Below are positions 1 to 6,868 of a stretch of DNA of 10,222 nt, piece by piece; position 1 is the stretch's first letter; the number at the start of each line of letters is the position of its first letter. Made by a program: the position numbers and the translations under genes. The notes beneath the pieces were generated by a model. That model made no database searches. It saw nothing but the letters and a program-made list of their open reading frames with translations, and was not told the DNA's origin. The stretch spans positions 1 through 10,222 of the forward strand of contig JAEEKO010000077.1 of assembly GCA_016282415.1 (NCBI GenBank), written 5' to 3'. The stretch is from Caryophanales bacterium. Lineage in GTDB: Bacteria > Bacillota_I > Bacilli_A > RF39 > UBA660.

Positions 1-1
1 A

Positions 2-994
2 ATGTATACTATGACTTGTGTAAAAGATGTTTTCTTTGGATGTTATATTATTATCTTTATTAGTTATCTATATAAAATAATGATTAAAAAACTTAGTATT
101 AAAGAATTAGTATTTTTATTAATTATTGCTATTTTAATTACTATTTCTCGTAATAATGGAGTTTATGTTATATTCTTAACGCTTATTCCATTACTATTCT
201 TTAAATATCAATCAAAACTGGGAGTAATTGTGGTTTTAGCAAGTAGCATTGTTTTGTTCTATGGTTATGATAAAGTGCTATTACCAGCCTTTAAAGTAAC
301 TCCAACCTCAATTCGTGAAGCGTTAAGCATTCCATTTCAACAAACCGCTCGAACGGTTAAATACAATGAACAAATAATTACTAAAAGTGATCGTGATAAG
401 ATTGATCGTGTTTTAGACTATGATACTTTAGGTTTCCGTTATGATTCTGGTTTAAGTGATCCAGTTAAGAATGGTTATAACCGTTATGCAACTAAGGATG
501 ATTTAAAAGCATATTTAGCAGTATGGTCTAAAGAATTCTTTAAGAGTCCACTAACTTATTATGAAGCTACTATCTCTAATACTTATGGTTATTATTATCC
601 ATTAAAAACTAACTGGTATGTTTATTATAAAGAAAACAAAAAAATCAACGAAGATGGTTTTAAATATCATTTAAATAAAACTTTTGAAGTTCCAAGGAAG
701 GTATTAACTTTATATGCTCAAGGCTTTCCATATCTTCCTGGTATTGGTTTAATTGTTAATATTGGTATCAATGTATGGTTTTTAATGATTATGTTTGCTT
801 ATTTATTAACTAAGAAAAAATTTAAAGAAATGGTTTATTTAATGCCATCAATTGTTTTATTCTTAGTTTGTTTAGCTTCCCCAGCTAACTGTTATTTTAG
901 ATATGCATTACCATTTATTTTTGCGTTACCACTTAACTATGGTATCTTTAAAACTATAAATAAATGTGATAAAATTAAAGAGGTGAAAAAATAA
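2..994 (+). CDS. DUF6020-like polytopic membrane protein, 5' end missing
   Basis: Partial gene: it enters from the left edge, and the Met at base 2 is probably internal, because the reading frame begins inside what looks like a membrane segment. The 330 visible residues show hydrophobic segments near 11-28, 34-67, 73-95, 247-269 and 278-316, with a long polar, probably extracytoplasmic loop at about 97-245. Motifs I associate with DUF6020 membrane proteins are RNNG (50-53), a REALSIPFQQTAR stretch (105-117), SNTYGYYYP (192-200) and a C-terminal SPANCYFRYALP stretch (293-304). Such proteins resemble GT-C glycosyltransferases that use lipid-linked sugars on the outer membrane face; that activity is inferred. 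Its stop codon overlaps the next gene's ATG by one base (TAATG), so the two are translationally coupled. The downstream gene is a polyprenyl-phosphate sugar synthase-type enzyme, which fits donor synthesis for this protein. The family call is from memory of motifs. Confidence 0.7.
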   Translation: MYTMTCVKDVFFGCYIIIFISYLYKIMIKKLSIKELVFLLIIAILITISRNNGVYVIFLTLIPLLFFKYQSKLGVIVVLASSIVLFYGYDKVLLPAFKVTPTSIREALSIPFQQTARTVKYNEQIITKSDRDKIDRVLDYDTLGFRYDSGLSDPVKNGYNRYATKDDLKAYLAVWSKEFFKSPLTYYEATISNTYGYYYPLKTNWYVYYKENKKINEDGFKYHLNKTFEVPRKVLTLYAQGFPYLPGIGLIVNIGINVWFLMIMFAYLLTKKKFKEMVYLMPSIVLFLVCLASPANCYFRYALPFIFALPLNYGIFKTINKCDKIKEVKK

Positions 995-1911
995 TGAATA
1001 AAATTGCAGTATTAATTCCTTGTTATAATGAATCAAAAACGATTGAAAAAGTTGTTAAAGATTATCAAAAAGCGTTAAAGAATGCTGATATTTATGTATA
1101 TGATAATAATTCTAGTGATGGTACTGATGAAATTGCTAAAAAAGCTGGAGCAATCGTATGTTATGAATATCGTCAAGGTAAGGGTAATGTTATCAGAACC
1201 ATGTTTAGAGACATTGATGCTGATTGTTATTTAATGATTGATGGTGATGATACCTATCCAGCTGAAAATGCTAAAGAAATGTGTGATTTAGTATTATCTG
1301 GAAAAGCTGATATGGTTATTGGGGACCGTTTATCATCAACATATTTTCAAGAAAATAAAAGACCATTCCATAATTTAGGAAATAGAATGGTTCGCTTCTT
1401 AATTAATTTTATTTTCAAAAATCATATTAAAGATATAATGACTGGATATCGTGCTTTCTCACGTGAATTTGTTAAAGGATTTCCTGTATTAAGTAAAGGT
1501 TTTGAAATTGAAACGGAAATGACTATCCATGCCGTTGATAAGAACTATAAAATTGTTGAAATTCCAGTTACTTATCGTGATCGTCCTGCTGGTTCAGTAT
1601 CTAAGTTAAATACATACAGTGATGGTTTTAAAGTATTAAAGACAATAGCTATTCTTTTTAAAGAATATCGACCAGCTGTTTTCTTCAATTTATTTGCAGC
1701 ATTGATTTTCTTAATTAGTATTATTATTGGACTACCAGCATACATTGAATATTTCACATTACATTATGTTTATAAAGTACCTAGCTTAATTGTTAGTTGT
1801 ATGGGAATTAACTTAAGTTTCTTGTTATGGATTGCTGGCGTTATCTTACAAGTAATTGTTAAAAAAGACCGTGAAAGATATGAAATTTTAATGAATTTAA
1901 TGAAAAAATAG
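994..1911 (+). CDS. Family 2 glycosyltransferase, DPM1/polyprenyl-phosphate sugar synthase type
   Basis: A 305-residue GT-A enzyme of the dolichol-phosphate-mannose-synthase-like group. These enzymes move a sugar from a nucleotide donor to a polyprenyl phosphate on the cytoplasmic membrane face. Visible landmarks are VLIPCYNE at the N-terminus (6-13), DNNSSDGT (37-44) for nucleotide binding, QGKG (61-64), the metal-binding DGDDTYP (83-89), TGYRAFS (150-156), a GFEIETEM acceptor-side motif (169-176) and a YRDRPAGSVSKL stretch (194-205). Two C-terminal membrane helices lie at about 229-249 and 264-289, ending in a basic tail. The start is well supported: AGGTGA about 8 bases upstream, and the ATG overlaps the previous stop by one base. 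Pairing with an upstream membrane protein suggests that the product, a lipid-linked hexose, is that protein's donor for decorating an envelope glycan. The sugar specificity cannot be read from the sequence. Confidence 0.88.
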   Translation: MNKIAVLIPCYNESKTIEKVVKDYQKALKNADIYVYDNNSSDGTDEIAKKAGAIVCYEYRQGKGNVIRTMFRDIDADCYLMIDGDDTYPAENAKEMCDLVLSGKADMVIGDRLSSTYFQENKRPFHNLGNRMVRFLINFIFKNHIKDIMTGYRAFSREFVKGFPVLSKGFEIETEMTIHAVDKNYKIVEIPVTYRDRPAGSVSKLNTYSDGFKVLKTIAILFKEYRPAVFFNLFAALIFLISIIIGLPAYIEYFTLHYVYKVPSLIVSCMGINLSFLLWIAGVILQVIVKKDRERYEILMNLMKK

Positions 1912-1917
1912 GTTAAT

Positions 1918-2514
1918 ATGCATAAAAGTGATTCAATATTATATGCAATTTCAAAATCTACTGCGAAAAGAAATCATGCTAAGAATAGCGGCAAAGTTGG
2001 TGAAGCAAGAACTAACTTTATGCTTGATTACTTACCAGAAGATAAATATATAGTTTTAAGTGATTTATTACTAAAAGATGATGTTATAACTTGTCAGATA
2101 GATCATTTAGTTATTTCAGCATTTGGTATTTTTGTAATTGAGACTAAAAATTATGAAGGCTTTTATGTTGGTGATAATAAGAATAAATATTGGTATAAAT
2201 ATTTAGGAGAAGAACGATTTGAATGTTTAAATCCAATAGTTCAAAATAATGGACACATCATTTTTTTATCAAAACTATTAAAACTTGATAAAACCAAATT
2301 TTTTAATGTAGTATGTGTTCCTAGTAATGCAAAATTACATATTAAAAATGATGGTGAATTAAGTCGTTATAGCAACGTTTTAACTAAAATTATACCTCAT
2401 AAAGAAATTATTATTACTAATGTAATAGATATTTTAGATATCATTGCTGATGCAAATGATAATAATCCGGAGGAATTAAGGAATCATATTAATCGAATTA
2501 AAGAAAAATATTAA
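1918..2514 (+). CDS. NERD-domain protein (PD-(D/E)xK nuclease-like)
   Basis: A 198-residue, nearly single-domain NERD protein. NERD domains belong to the PD-(D/E)xK nuclease superfamily, but their cellular substrates are mostly unknown. The diagnostic order is present: a GE pair (28-29), a QIDHLVIS strand with D62, GIFVIETKN carrying E75 and K77 as the D...ExK active-site set, a W at 92, and NPI..Q..GH (105-113). No helicase, kinase or zinc-ribbon domain is attached, and the C-terminal third (about 130-198) is unremarkable. The protein has no signal peptide or membrane segment, so it should be cytoplasmic. The gene lies 6 bases after the glycosyltransferase, with only a weak ribosome site (TAGG), so it probably depends on translation of the upstream gene. 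Its stop abuts the bidirectional terminator. The fold assignment is firm; nuclease activity and substrate are unproven. Confidence 0.85.
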   Translation: MHKSDSILYAISKSTAKRNHAKNSGKVGEARTNFMLDYLPEDKYIVLSDLLLKDDVITCQIDHLVISAFGIFVIETKNYEGFYVGDNKNKYWYKYLGEERFECLNPIVQNNGHIIFLSKLLKLDKTKFFNVVCVPSNAKLHIKNDGELSRYSNVLTKIIPHKEIIITNVIDILDIIADANDNNPEELRNHINRIKEKY

Positions 2515-2541
2515 AAAAACAGAACTTATTGTTCTGTTTTT
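2515..2541. terminator. Bidirectional Rho-independent terminator
   Basis: An 11-bp perfect stem (AAAAACAGAAC / GTTCTGTTTTT) closes a TTATT loop. Because of the flanking A and T runs it works on both strands. On the + strand it begins directly after the NERD stop codon. On the - strand the YigZ stop codon lies in the loop and the last YigZ codons (Thr-Glu-Gln) form one arm. One 27-base element therefore ends both convergent genes. Confidence 0.9.
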
Positions 2542-2885
2542 GTTATGCATTCATTTGCCGTATTTAAATAACTGCGAAGGAGGTTACCGGCTCCTAATTT
2601 AGTTCCACCAAAGTATCTTACAACGACGATTAAACGGTTAGTTAATTTTTTTCTTTCTAATAAATTAAATAGGGGAAGCCCACAAGTGTTTGATGGTTCA
2701 CCATCATCGCTTTTCCCAGCAGTATTATTAAGTAAATATGCATACGGAAGATGTTTAGCTTTACTATGTTCTTTTTTTAGATCAGTAAGAATAGATTTAA
2801 CTTCATCACTTGATTCAATTTCATAGTAATAAGCAATAAATTTTGATTTTTTTATTTCATACATTGATTGATTTAATAATTTCAT
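2526..2885 (-). CDS. YigZ/IMPACT-family protein, N-terminal domain only
   Basis: A 119-residue protein of the YigZ/IMPACT (UPF0029) family. The eukaryotic member IMPACT influences translation control through Gcn1, and the bacterial role is not settled. Hallmarks are EIKKSKFIAY (10-19), KHLPYAYLL (44-52), SDDGEPSNTCG (59-69) and RYFGGTKLGAG (90-100). Bacterial YigZ proteins are usually about 200 residues with a second, DUF1949 domain. Here translation stops at the end of the first domain, inside a terminator, so the short form looks genuine and not frameshifted. I chose the ATG at 2885, not the in-frame ATG at 2903: GTGGTGA sits a good distance before 2885, the protein then begins like its relatives, and the 2903 ATG overlaps the -10 box of the gene's own promoter. 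The gene is monocistronic, convergent with the NERD gene and divergent from uvrC. Confidence 0.88.
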   Translation of the reverse strand: MKLLNQSMYEIKKSKFIAYYYEIESSDEVKSILTDLKKEHSKAKHLPYAYLLNNTAGKSDDGEPSNTCGLPLFNLLERKKLTNRLIVVVRYFGGTKLGAGNLLRSYLNTANECITKTEQ

Positions 2886-2901
2886 CAAAATCACCACTTC
2901 C

Positions 2902-2930
2902 ATTATAATATATATTTATTATTTCGCCAA
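2902..2930 (-). promoter_or_regulatory. Promoter of the YigZ-family gene
   Basis: On the - strand, TTGGCG (2925-2930) and TATAAT (2902-2907) are spaced by 17 bases, a good SigA-type promoter. The predicted start of transcription falls at about 2895, at the edge of the GTGGTGA ribosome site, so the leader would be only about 10 bases. It lies back to back with the uvrC promoter in the 76-base intergenic region. Confidence 0.72.
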
Positions 2931-2935
2931 GAATT

Positions 2936-2944
2936 TGGTATAAT
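2936..2944 (+). promoter_or_regulatory. Extended -10 promoter of uvrC
   Basis: TGGTATAAT is an extended -10 element (TGn + TATAAT). The -35 region at 17-18 base spacing is poor (TTATTA), as is common for extended -10 promoters. Transcription would begin at about 2951, the first base of the AGGTGA ribosome site, giving a leader of about 11 bases. Confidence 0.7.
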
Positions 2945-2961
2945 AAAATTAGGTGATTGAT

Positions 2962-4722
2962 ATGGACGAAAAATTAAAATCTATCCCACATTTACCAGGT
3001 TCTTATCAAATGTATAATAAAGATGGCATTATTATTTATGTTGGTAAAGCTAAAGATTTAAATAAACGAGTTAATTCTTATTTTAATCGTGAACATACTG
3101 GTAAAACGAAGAAGATGGTTGCAGAAATTGCTGATTTTGAATATATTGTAGCATCTTCTGAACTAGAAGCTTTTTTATTAGAGTTTAACTTAATTAAAAA
3201 ATATGATCCCAAATATAATATTTTACTTCGTGATGATAAGAGCTATCCATATATTGAATACGTTAGAAGTACATATCCGGAATTAAAAGTTAGTCGTTAT
3301 TTAAATATTCGTAAAAAAGATAAAAAGATGTTGTTTGGACCTTATCCTAATGCATATGCGGCTAAAAGAATTGTTAATTTAATTAACCGTTTATATCCAT
3401 TAAAGAAGTGTCATACTCTAGGTAAGAACTTATGTCTTTATTATCATATTAATGAATGCTTAGGTTATTGTGTTAAAGATAAAATTGATCAAGCTAAAAT
3501 TGATGCAATGGAAAGTGATATTTTAGCATTCTTACGTGGTAATGATAAAATTATTAAAGATAAGATTATGGAGAAAATTAATCTTTATAATGAACAATTA
3601 AATTTTGAAGCATCCCAAGAATTAAAAAATGAATTGGAATATATTAAAGTAATTAATGAAAAACAAAAAATGGAATTTCACGATTTTGTTAATCGCGATG
3701 TCATAAATTATACTTTTGCTAAAGGATTTTTGAGTATTGAAATATTCTTTATTCGTAATGGTCGTCTTTTAGGACATCATAGTGATATTATTGAAGCTTG
3801 TGATGACGAATCGGAAATCTTAGATAATTATGTTTATAAGTTTTATTTGAAGCATGAAATTCCAAAGGAAATATTAGTCCCTGATGGAATTAATATTGAA
3901 TTATTAAGTGCTTTAGTAGCAACTAATTTTGTGGTACCTAAGATTGGTGATAAAAAAGCCTTACTTGATTTAGTTAAACGTAACAGTAAAATAAACTTGG
4001 ATAATAACTATGAACGTGTAAGCAAAGAAATATTAAAGACTAGTGATGCAAACGATGAATTGCGTAAGTTACTTAATATGGATTATTTATATCGCATTGA
4101 ATCATATGATAATTCAAACTTATTTGGGTCATTTAGTGTTTCCGGAATGGTAGTTTATAAAGATGGTAAACCATCAAAAAATGACTATCGGAAATATAAG
4201 ATAAGCGTTGATAAAAATGATGATTATCATACAATGCAAGAAGTATTAAGAAGAAGATTTAAAGAGGGTAGTGATCCTACCGATTTTCCGGATTTAATTA
4301 TTGTTGATGGCGGTAAGAATCAAATTAATGCCGTTAAAGAAGTTTTAGAAGAATTAGGATTAGATATTAAACTTTGTGGCTTAAAAAAAGATAATCATCA
4401 CAATACGGAAAGTTTACTTAATAGTGATTTAGAAGAAATAACAATTGATAAACATTCCAACTTATTTCATTATTTAACGCAAATTCAGGATGAAGTACAT
4501 CGTTTTAGTATTACTTATCATCGTATGTTACGTGGTAAAGGTATGTATGAAAGTGTTTTAGATAATATTCCGGGTTTAGGGAAAGTTAATCGTATTAAAT
4601 TATTAAATCATTTTAAAACAATAACCAAAATTGAAAAAGCTAGTTTAGAAGAATTAAAAACAGTTGTAAATATTAAGTTAGCAAATACAATATATGATTA
4701 TTTTCATAATGACATGAAATAA
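2962..4722 (+). CDS. uvrC: Excinuclease ABC subunit C
   Basis: UvrC makes the two incisions flanking a DNA lesion marked by UvrA and UvrB. All family parts are present in 586 residues. The GIY-YIG nuclease (12-98) has GSY (13-15), YVG (26-28), R36 and the likely catalytic E74. It is followed by the RDDKSYPYIEY stretch (90-100) and a cysteine cluster (C150, C158, C166, C170) typical of the family. A UVR motif for UvrB contact lies at about 197-232. The RNase H-like nuclease domain has D383 (YDNSN), D449 (IVDGGK) and H513 (EVHRF). Tandem helix-hairpin-helix motifs lie at about 532-570 (IPGLGKVNR). I used the ATG at 2962, preceded by AGGTGA with 5-base spacing; the GTG at 2953 lies inside that ribosome site. 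No terminator follows, so transcripts may read into the RnfC-like gene. Confidence 0.96.
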   Translation: MDEKLKSIPHLPGSYQMYNKDGIIIYVGKAKDLNKRVNSYFNREHTGKTKKMVAEIADFEYIVASSELEAFLLEFNLIKKYDPKYNILLRDDKSYPYIEYVRSTYPELKVSRYLNIRKKDKKMLFGPYPNAYAAKRIVNLINRLYPLKKCHTLGKNLCLYYHINECLGYCVKDKIDQAKIDAMESDILAFLRGNDKIIKDKIMEKINLYNEQLNFEASQELKNELEYIKVINEKQKMEFHDFVNRDVINYTFAKGFLSIEIFFIRNGRLLGHHSDIIEACDDESEILDNYVYKFYLKHEIPKEILVPDGINIELLSALVATNFVVPKIGDKKALLDLVKRNSKINLDNNYERVSKEILKTSDANDELRKLLNMDYLYRIESYDNSNLFGSFSVSGMVVYKDGKPSKNDYRKYKISVDKNDDYHTMQEVLRRRFKEGSDPTDFPDLIIVDGGKNQINAVKEVLEELGLDIKLCGLKKDNHHNTESLLNSDLEEITIDKHSNLFHYLTQIQDEVHRFSITYHRMLRGKGMYESVLDNIPGLGKVNRIKLLNHFKTITKIEKASLEELKTVVNIKLANTIYDYFHNDMK

Positions 4723-4737
4723 TTTATTTAGTATAAT
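4709..4737 (+). promoter_or_regulatory. Promoter of the RnfC/RnfD-like pair
   Basis: ATGACA (4709-4714), 17 bases, then TATAAT (4732-4737): five of six matches at -35 and a perfect -10. The -35 box lies inside the last codons of uvrC. Transcription would start near 4744, the first base of the GGTGGTG ribosome site, so the leader is about 12 bases. Confidence 0.72.
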
Positions 4738-4755
4738 TGAAATGGTGGTGTAAGA

Positions 4756-5892
4756 ATGAAGTATATTACTTTAAAAGGTGAAAAACTTAATGTTGATATC
4801 AAGAATTACTATGAATACTTAAGCCCAAACTATGTCTTCATTCCATTTTTACCATCATATAGTTCAAAAAAAGAATCGAATGAAATGGTCTTTAAAGAAG
4901 AACTAGTATTAAAAGGAAAAAATAAGTTTTATAGTAGTATATCCGGACGTGTAATTGGGGTTAAAGAATTTAACAATTATTTAAATATTAATTCCAAATA
5001 CTTAATTATTGAAAACGATTATAAAGAAAAATATGAATTTAAGAAGAGTATTAATAAAAATTATTTAAATACCAAAAAAATCGATTTAATTAATTATTTA
5101 GAAGAATATAATAACTGTGAAACCCAAAATATTTTAAACTTTATTAAAGAACATGAAATTATTGATAATATTATTGTTGTTGGTTTTGATGATAATTTAT
5201 ATAGTTATCAAAATCGTTATTACTTAGAAGATGATATTACGAAAATATTTGATGCAATTAGTTTGTTAAATCAAGTGTTTGGGATTAGTAAAAGCTATTT
5301 ATTAATTAAGGATAATAATAGTAAGGTAATTAATAACGTTGTTGATTTTGAAGGAACATATCCTGATATTTCTGTAAATTATTTACCAGATATTTATCCA
5401 TTGAGTTGTGAAGCGGTATTAAAGAACTATACTAAGAATTATATGACCGAAAACAGTTTAGTTATTAATATTGGCGAGTTGTTACTATTATTTGGTTTGA
5501 TTTATCGTGATAAATATCAAACTGAAATGATTGTAACCATCACTGATTTAATTAAGAAGAAAGTTTATTTTTGCAAAACTAAGGAATATGTATTACTTGC
5601 TAGTATTTTAAAAGACTATGATCCTAATTCAGTGTGTTATATTAATAATCCATTAAATAGTAATGTAGTTGATGTTAATACAACCGTTATTGGACCAGAA
5701 GTAAAATCAATTATTATTGATAAAAAAGTAAATTATATTGAAAATCCATGTTTAAATTGTGGTAAATGCATTGAGGTATGTCCATTAAAATTACCTGATT
5801 TAACCAATAATCCGGCATGTGTTAAATGTAATTTATGTAGTTACATGTGTCCAAGTGGGATTAATTTATTAAAGGAGAGTAGTCATGAATAA
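4756..5892 (+). CDS. Divergent RnfC-like two-[4Fe-4S] protein
   Basis: A 378-residue relative of RnfC, the peripheral Rnf subunit that takes electrons from NADH. Family traits seen are an N-terminal biotinyl/sandwich-type segment with YSSISGRVIGV (59-69, matching the SVSGTV region of RnfC), LIIEND (83-88), a Rossmann-like middle region where residues 137-186 follow RnfC's order without its key glycines, a TYPD stretch (201-204), and a C-terminal bacterial ferredoxin. The ferredoxin has two CxxCxxCxxxC(P) sites: C332/C335/C338/C342 and C355/C358/C361/C365. The GLGGAxFPT-type loop and NGAECEPY motif used for FMN/NADH are absent (VGFDDNLYSYQ stands in for the latter), and the spacer between the ferredoxin sites is short. 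I infer a soluble electron relay that has lost NADH oxidation. It overlaps the RnfD-like gene by 8 bases. The ribosome site is GGTGGTG, 5 bases before the ATG. Confidence 0.8.
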   Translation: MKYITLKGEKLNVDIKNYYEYLSPNYVFIPFLPSYSSKKESNEMVFKEELVLKGKNKFYSSISGRVIGVKEFNNYLNINSKYLIIENDYKEKYEFKKSINKNYLNTKKIDLINYLEEYNNCETQNILNFIKEHEIIDNIIVVGFDDNLYSYQNRYYLEDDITKIFDAISLLNQVFGISKSYLLIKDNNSKVINNVVDFEGTYPDISVNYLPDIYPLSCEAVLKNYTKNYMTENSLVINIGELLLLFGLIYRDKYQTEMIVTITDLIKKKVYFCKTKEYVLLASILKDYDPNSVCYINNPLNSNVVDVNTTVIGPEVKSIIIDKKVNYIENPCLNCGKCIEVCPLKLPDLTNNPACVKCNLCSYMCPSGINLLKESSHE

Positions 5893-6766
5893 CATTTATC
5901 AAAAATCTCCATTTAAATATCAAACTTGTGTTTTAATTGCGATTTATACGCTAATACCATTAATTCTTATGGGATTTTATAAAAATGGTATTATGTTATA
6001 TTTTAAAGATTTGGTAAAACTAGTATATATTATTAAACCATTATTATTTGTTTTAATTGCGTTCGCATTAGGAATGGTTTTGCCACTTATTTTTCGTCAG
6101 AAAGATAATTTAAAACCATTAATATATTATAATTTATTAATAAGTTTATGTTTAAGTATTAATACTAATTTATATCTTTATGCTGGAATGATTTTAGCTT
6201 TAGATATTATGTATTTGTTATTCTTAAAAAAGGTTAAAATTAATTTTGTAGCACTATCAGTTTTAATCATTGGATTAACATCTTATTTCGTGTTTAATTC
6301 CAGTTTCTTAAATCATTATGAAGTAATCAATAATCATTCTTATGGAATAATCGATTTCTTATTAGGATTTAGTGTTGGTGGAATTGGAACTACTAATATT
6401 ATTTTAATCTTAATTGCACTAGTTGTTTTAGCATTTATTCCGTATTATAAAAAAGATATTTCAATTATGGGTGTGGCATTATATGCTATATGCTGTTTAT
6501 GGGGTTTAGTAGCAGGCTATACTTTTACCGAAATAGTTGAATTAGTATGCTCATATTCGGTTATTTTTGCATTTGTTTATATTGTACCAATAAATCAATT
6601 TAGTCCCAAAAAAGAAAACCAAAGATATATTTATACGGCATTTATTTGTTTTATTACATTTATCTCAGTCTTCTTCTTTAAATGTCAATTTGGCGTATAT
6701 ATTGCAATCATTGGTGTCAATATTTTAAGCTTTTTTGAAAAACTTTTATTAAAAAAAAGGAAATAG
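5885..6766 (+). CDS. Divergent RnfD/NqrB-like integral membrane protein
   Basis: A 293-residue protein with about eight to ten hydrophobic segments (roughly 12-30, 43-70, 79-97, 98-114, 119-137, 168-187, 191-211, 214-236, 249-285). RnfD relationship is supported by SPF near the N-terminus (8-10), the helix pair at 82-112 (LLISLCLSINTNLYLYAG, matching RnfD's TALLLALCLPP region), GFSVGGIGTTN (161-171, for G.xPGSIGETS), and a GYTFTEIVEL...NQFSP segment (211-240) where RnfD has its FMATDPVTSP segment. The SGAT-type motif in which RnfD binds FMN covalently through Thr is not visible in the expected stretch before residue 161. The gene overlaps the RnfC-like gene by 8 bases, with AAGGAGAG inside that gene's end, so the two are made together. 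Its job is probably to hold the RnfC-like protein at the membrane. Divergence makes the family call less certain than for its partner. Confidence 0.68.
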   Translation: MNNIYQKSPFKYQTCVLIAIYTLIPLILMGFYKNGIMLYFKDLVKLVYIIKPLLFVLIAFALGMVLPLIFRQKDNLKPLIYYNLLISLCLSINTNLYLYAGMILALDIMYLLFLKKVKINFVALSVLIIGLTSYFVFNSSFLNHYEVINNHSYGIIDFLLGFSVGGIGTTNIILILIALVVLAFIPYYKKDISIMGVALYAICCLWGLVAGYTFTEIVELVCSYSVIFAFVYIVPINQFSPKKENQRYIYTAFICFITFISVFFFKCQFGVYIAIIGVNILSFFEKLLLKKRK

Positions 6767-6795
6767 AATAAAAAACGATAATATAATAGTGAGGG
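6751..6795 (+). promoter_or_regulatory. Promoter block of the surface-protein gene, copy 1 of a shared element
   Basis: An A-run, AGGAAAT (6758-6764), 11 bases, CGATAATATA (6776-6785), then AGTGAGGG (6788-6795). TATAAT (6782-6787) or GATAAT (6777-6782) would be the -10 box; there is no TTGACA-like -35. The block starts within the last codons of the RnfD-like gene, whose stop TAG is at 6764-6766. The same block with the same spacing occurs upstream of dnaG. Confidence 0.6.
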
Positions 6796-6802
6796 CCAGG
6801 AA

Positions 6803-6868
6803 ATGGAGAATCATGAAAAAAATATTATTGTTTTTATTTGCAATAATTTTGACGACGATAAAGATTGA
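6803..6868 (+). other. Possible 21-codon upstream ORF overlapping the surface-protein start
   Basis: ATG at 6803 runs 21 codons to TGA at 6866-6868, out of frame with the surface-protein gene that starts inside it at 6813. The GAGGG at 6791-6795 lies 7 bases before this ATG, a better ribosome site than the one the main gene has. In the alignment with the dnaG leader this ATG takes the place of the dnaG start codon. The peptide resembles nothing I know. It could be a coupling or regulatory ORF, or chance. Confidence 0.25.

Noticed and set aside
1572..1757. 61-codon ORF on the - strand inside the glycosyltransferase gene
   Set aside because: Antisense to a well-conserved coding region with no ribosome site or recognisable protein; a shadow frame.
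2576..2582. AAGGAGG on the + strand, antisense to the YigZ-family gene
   Set aside because: No start codon follows at a usable distance; it results from the conserved Asn-Leu-Leu codons on the other strand.
2953..2961. GTG start for uvrC
   Set aside because: The GTG is part of the AGGTGA ribosome site; the ATG at 2962 has correct spacing and gives the normal UvrC N-terminus.
4723..4755. Terminator between uvrC and the RnfC-like gene
   Set aside because: No hairpin with a T-run is visible in the 33-base gap; only a promoter is.
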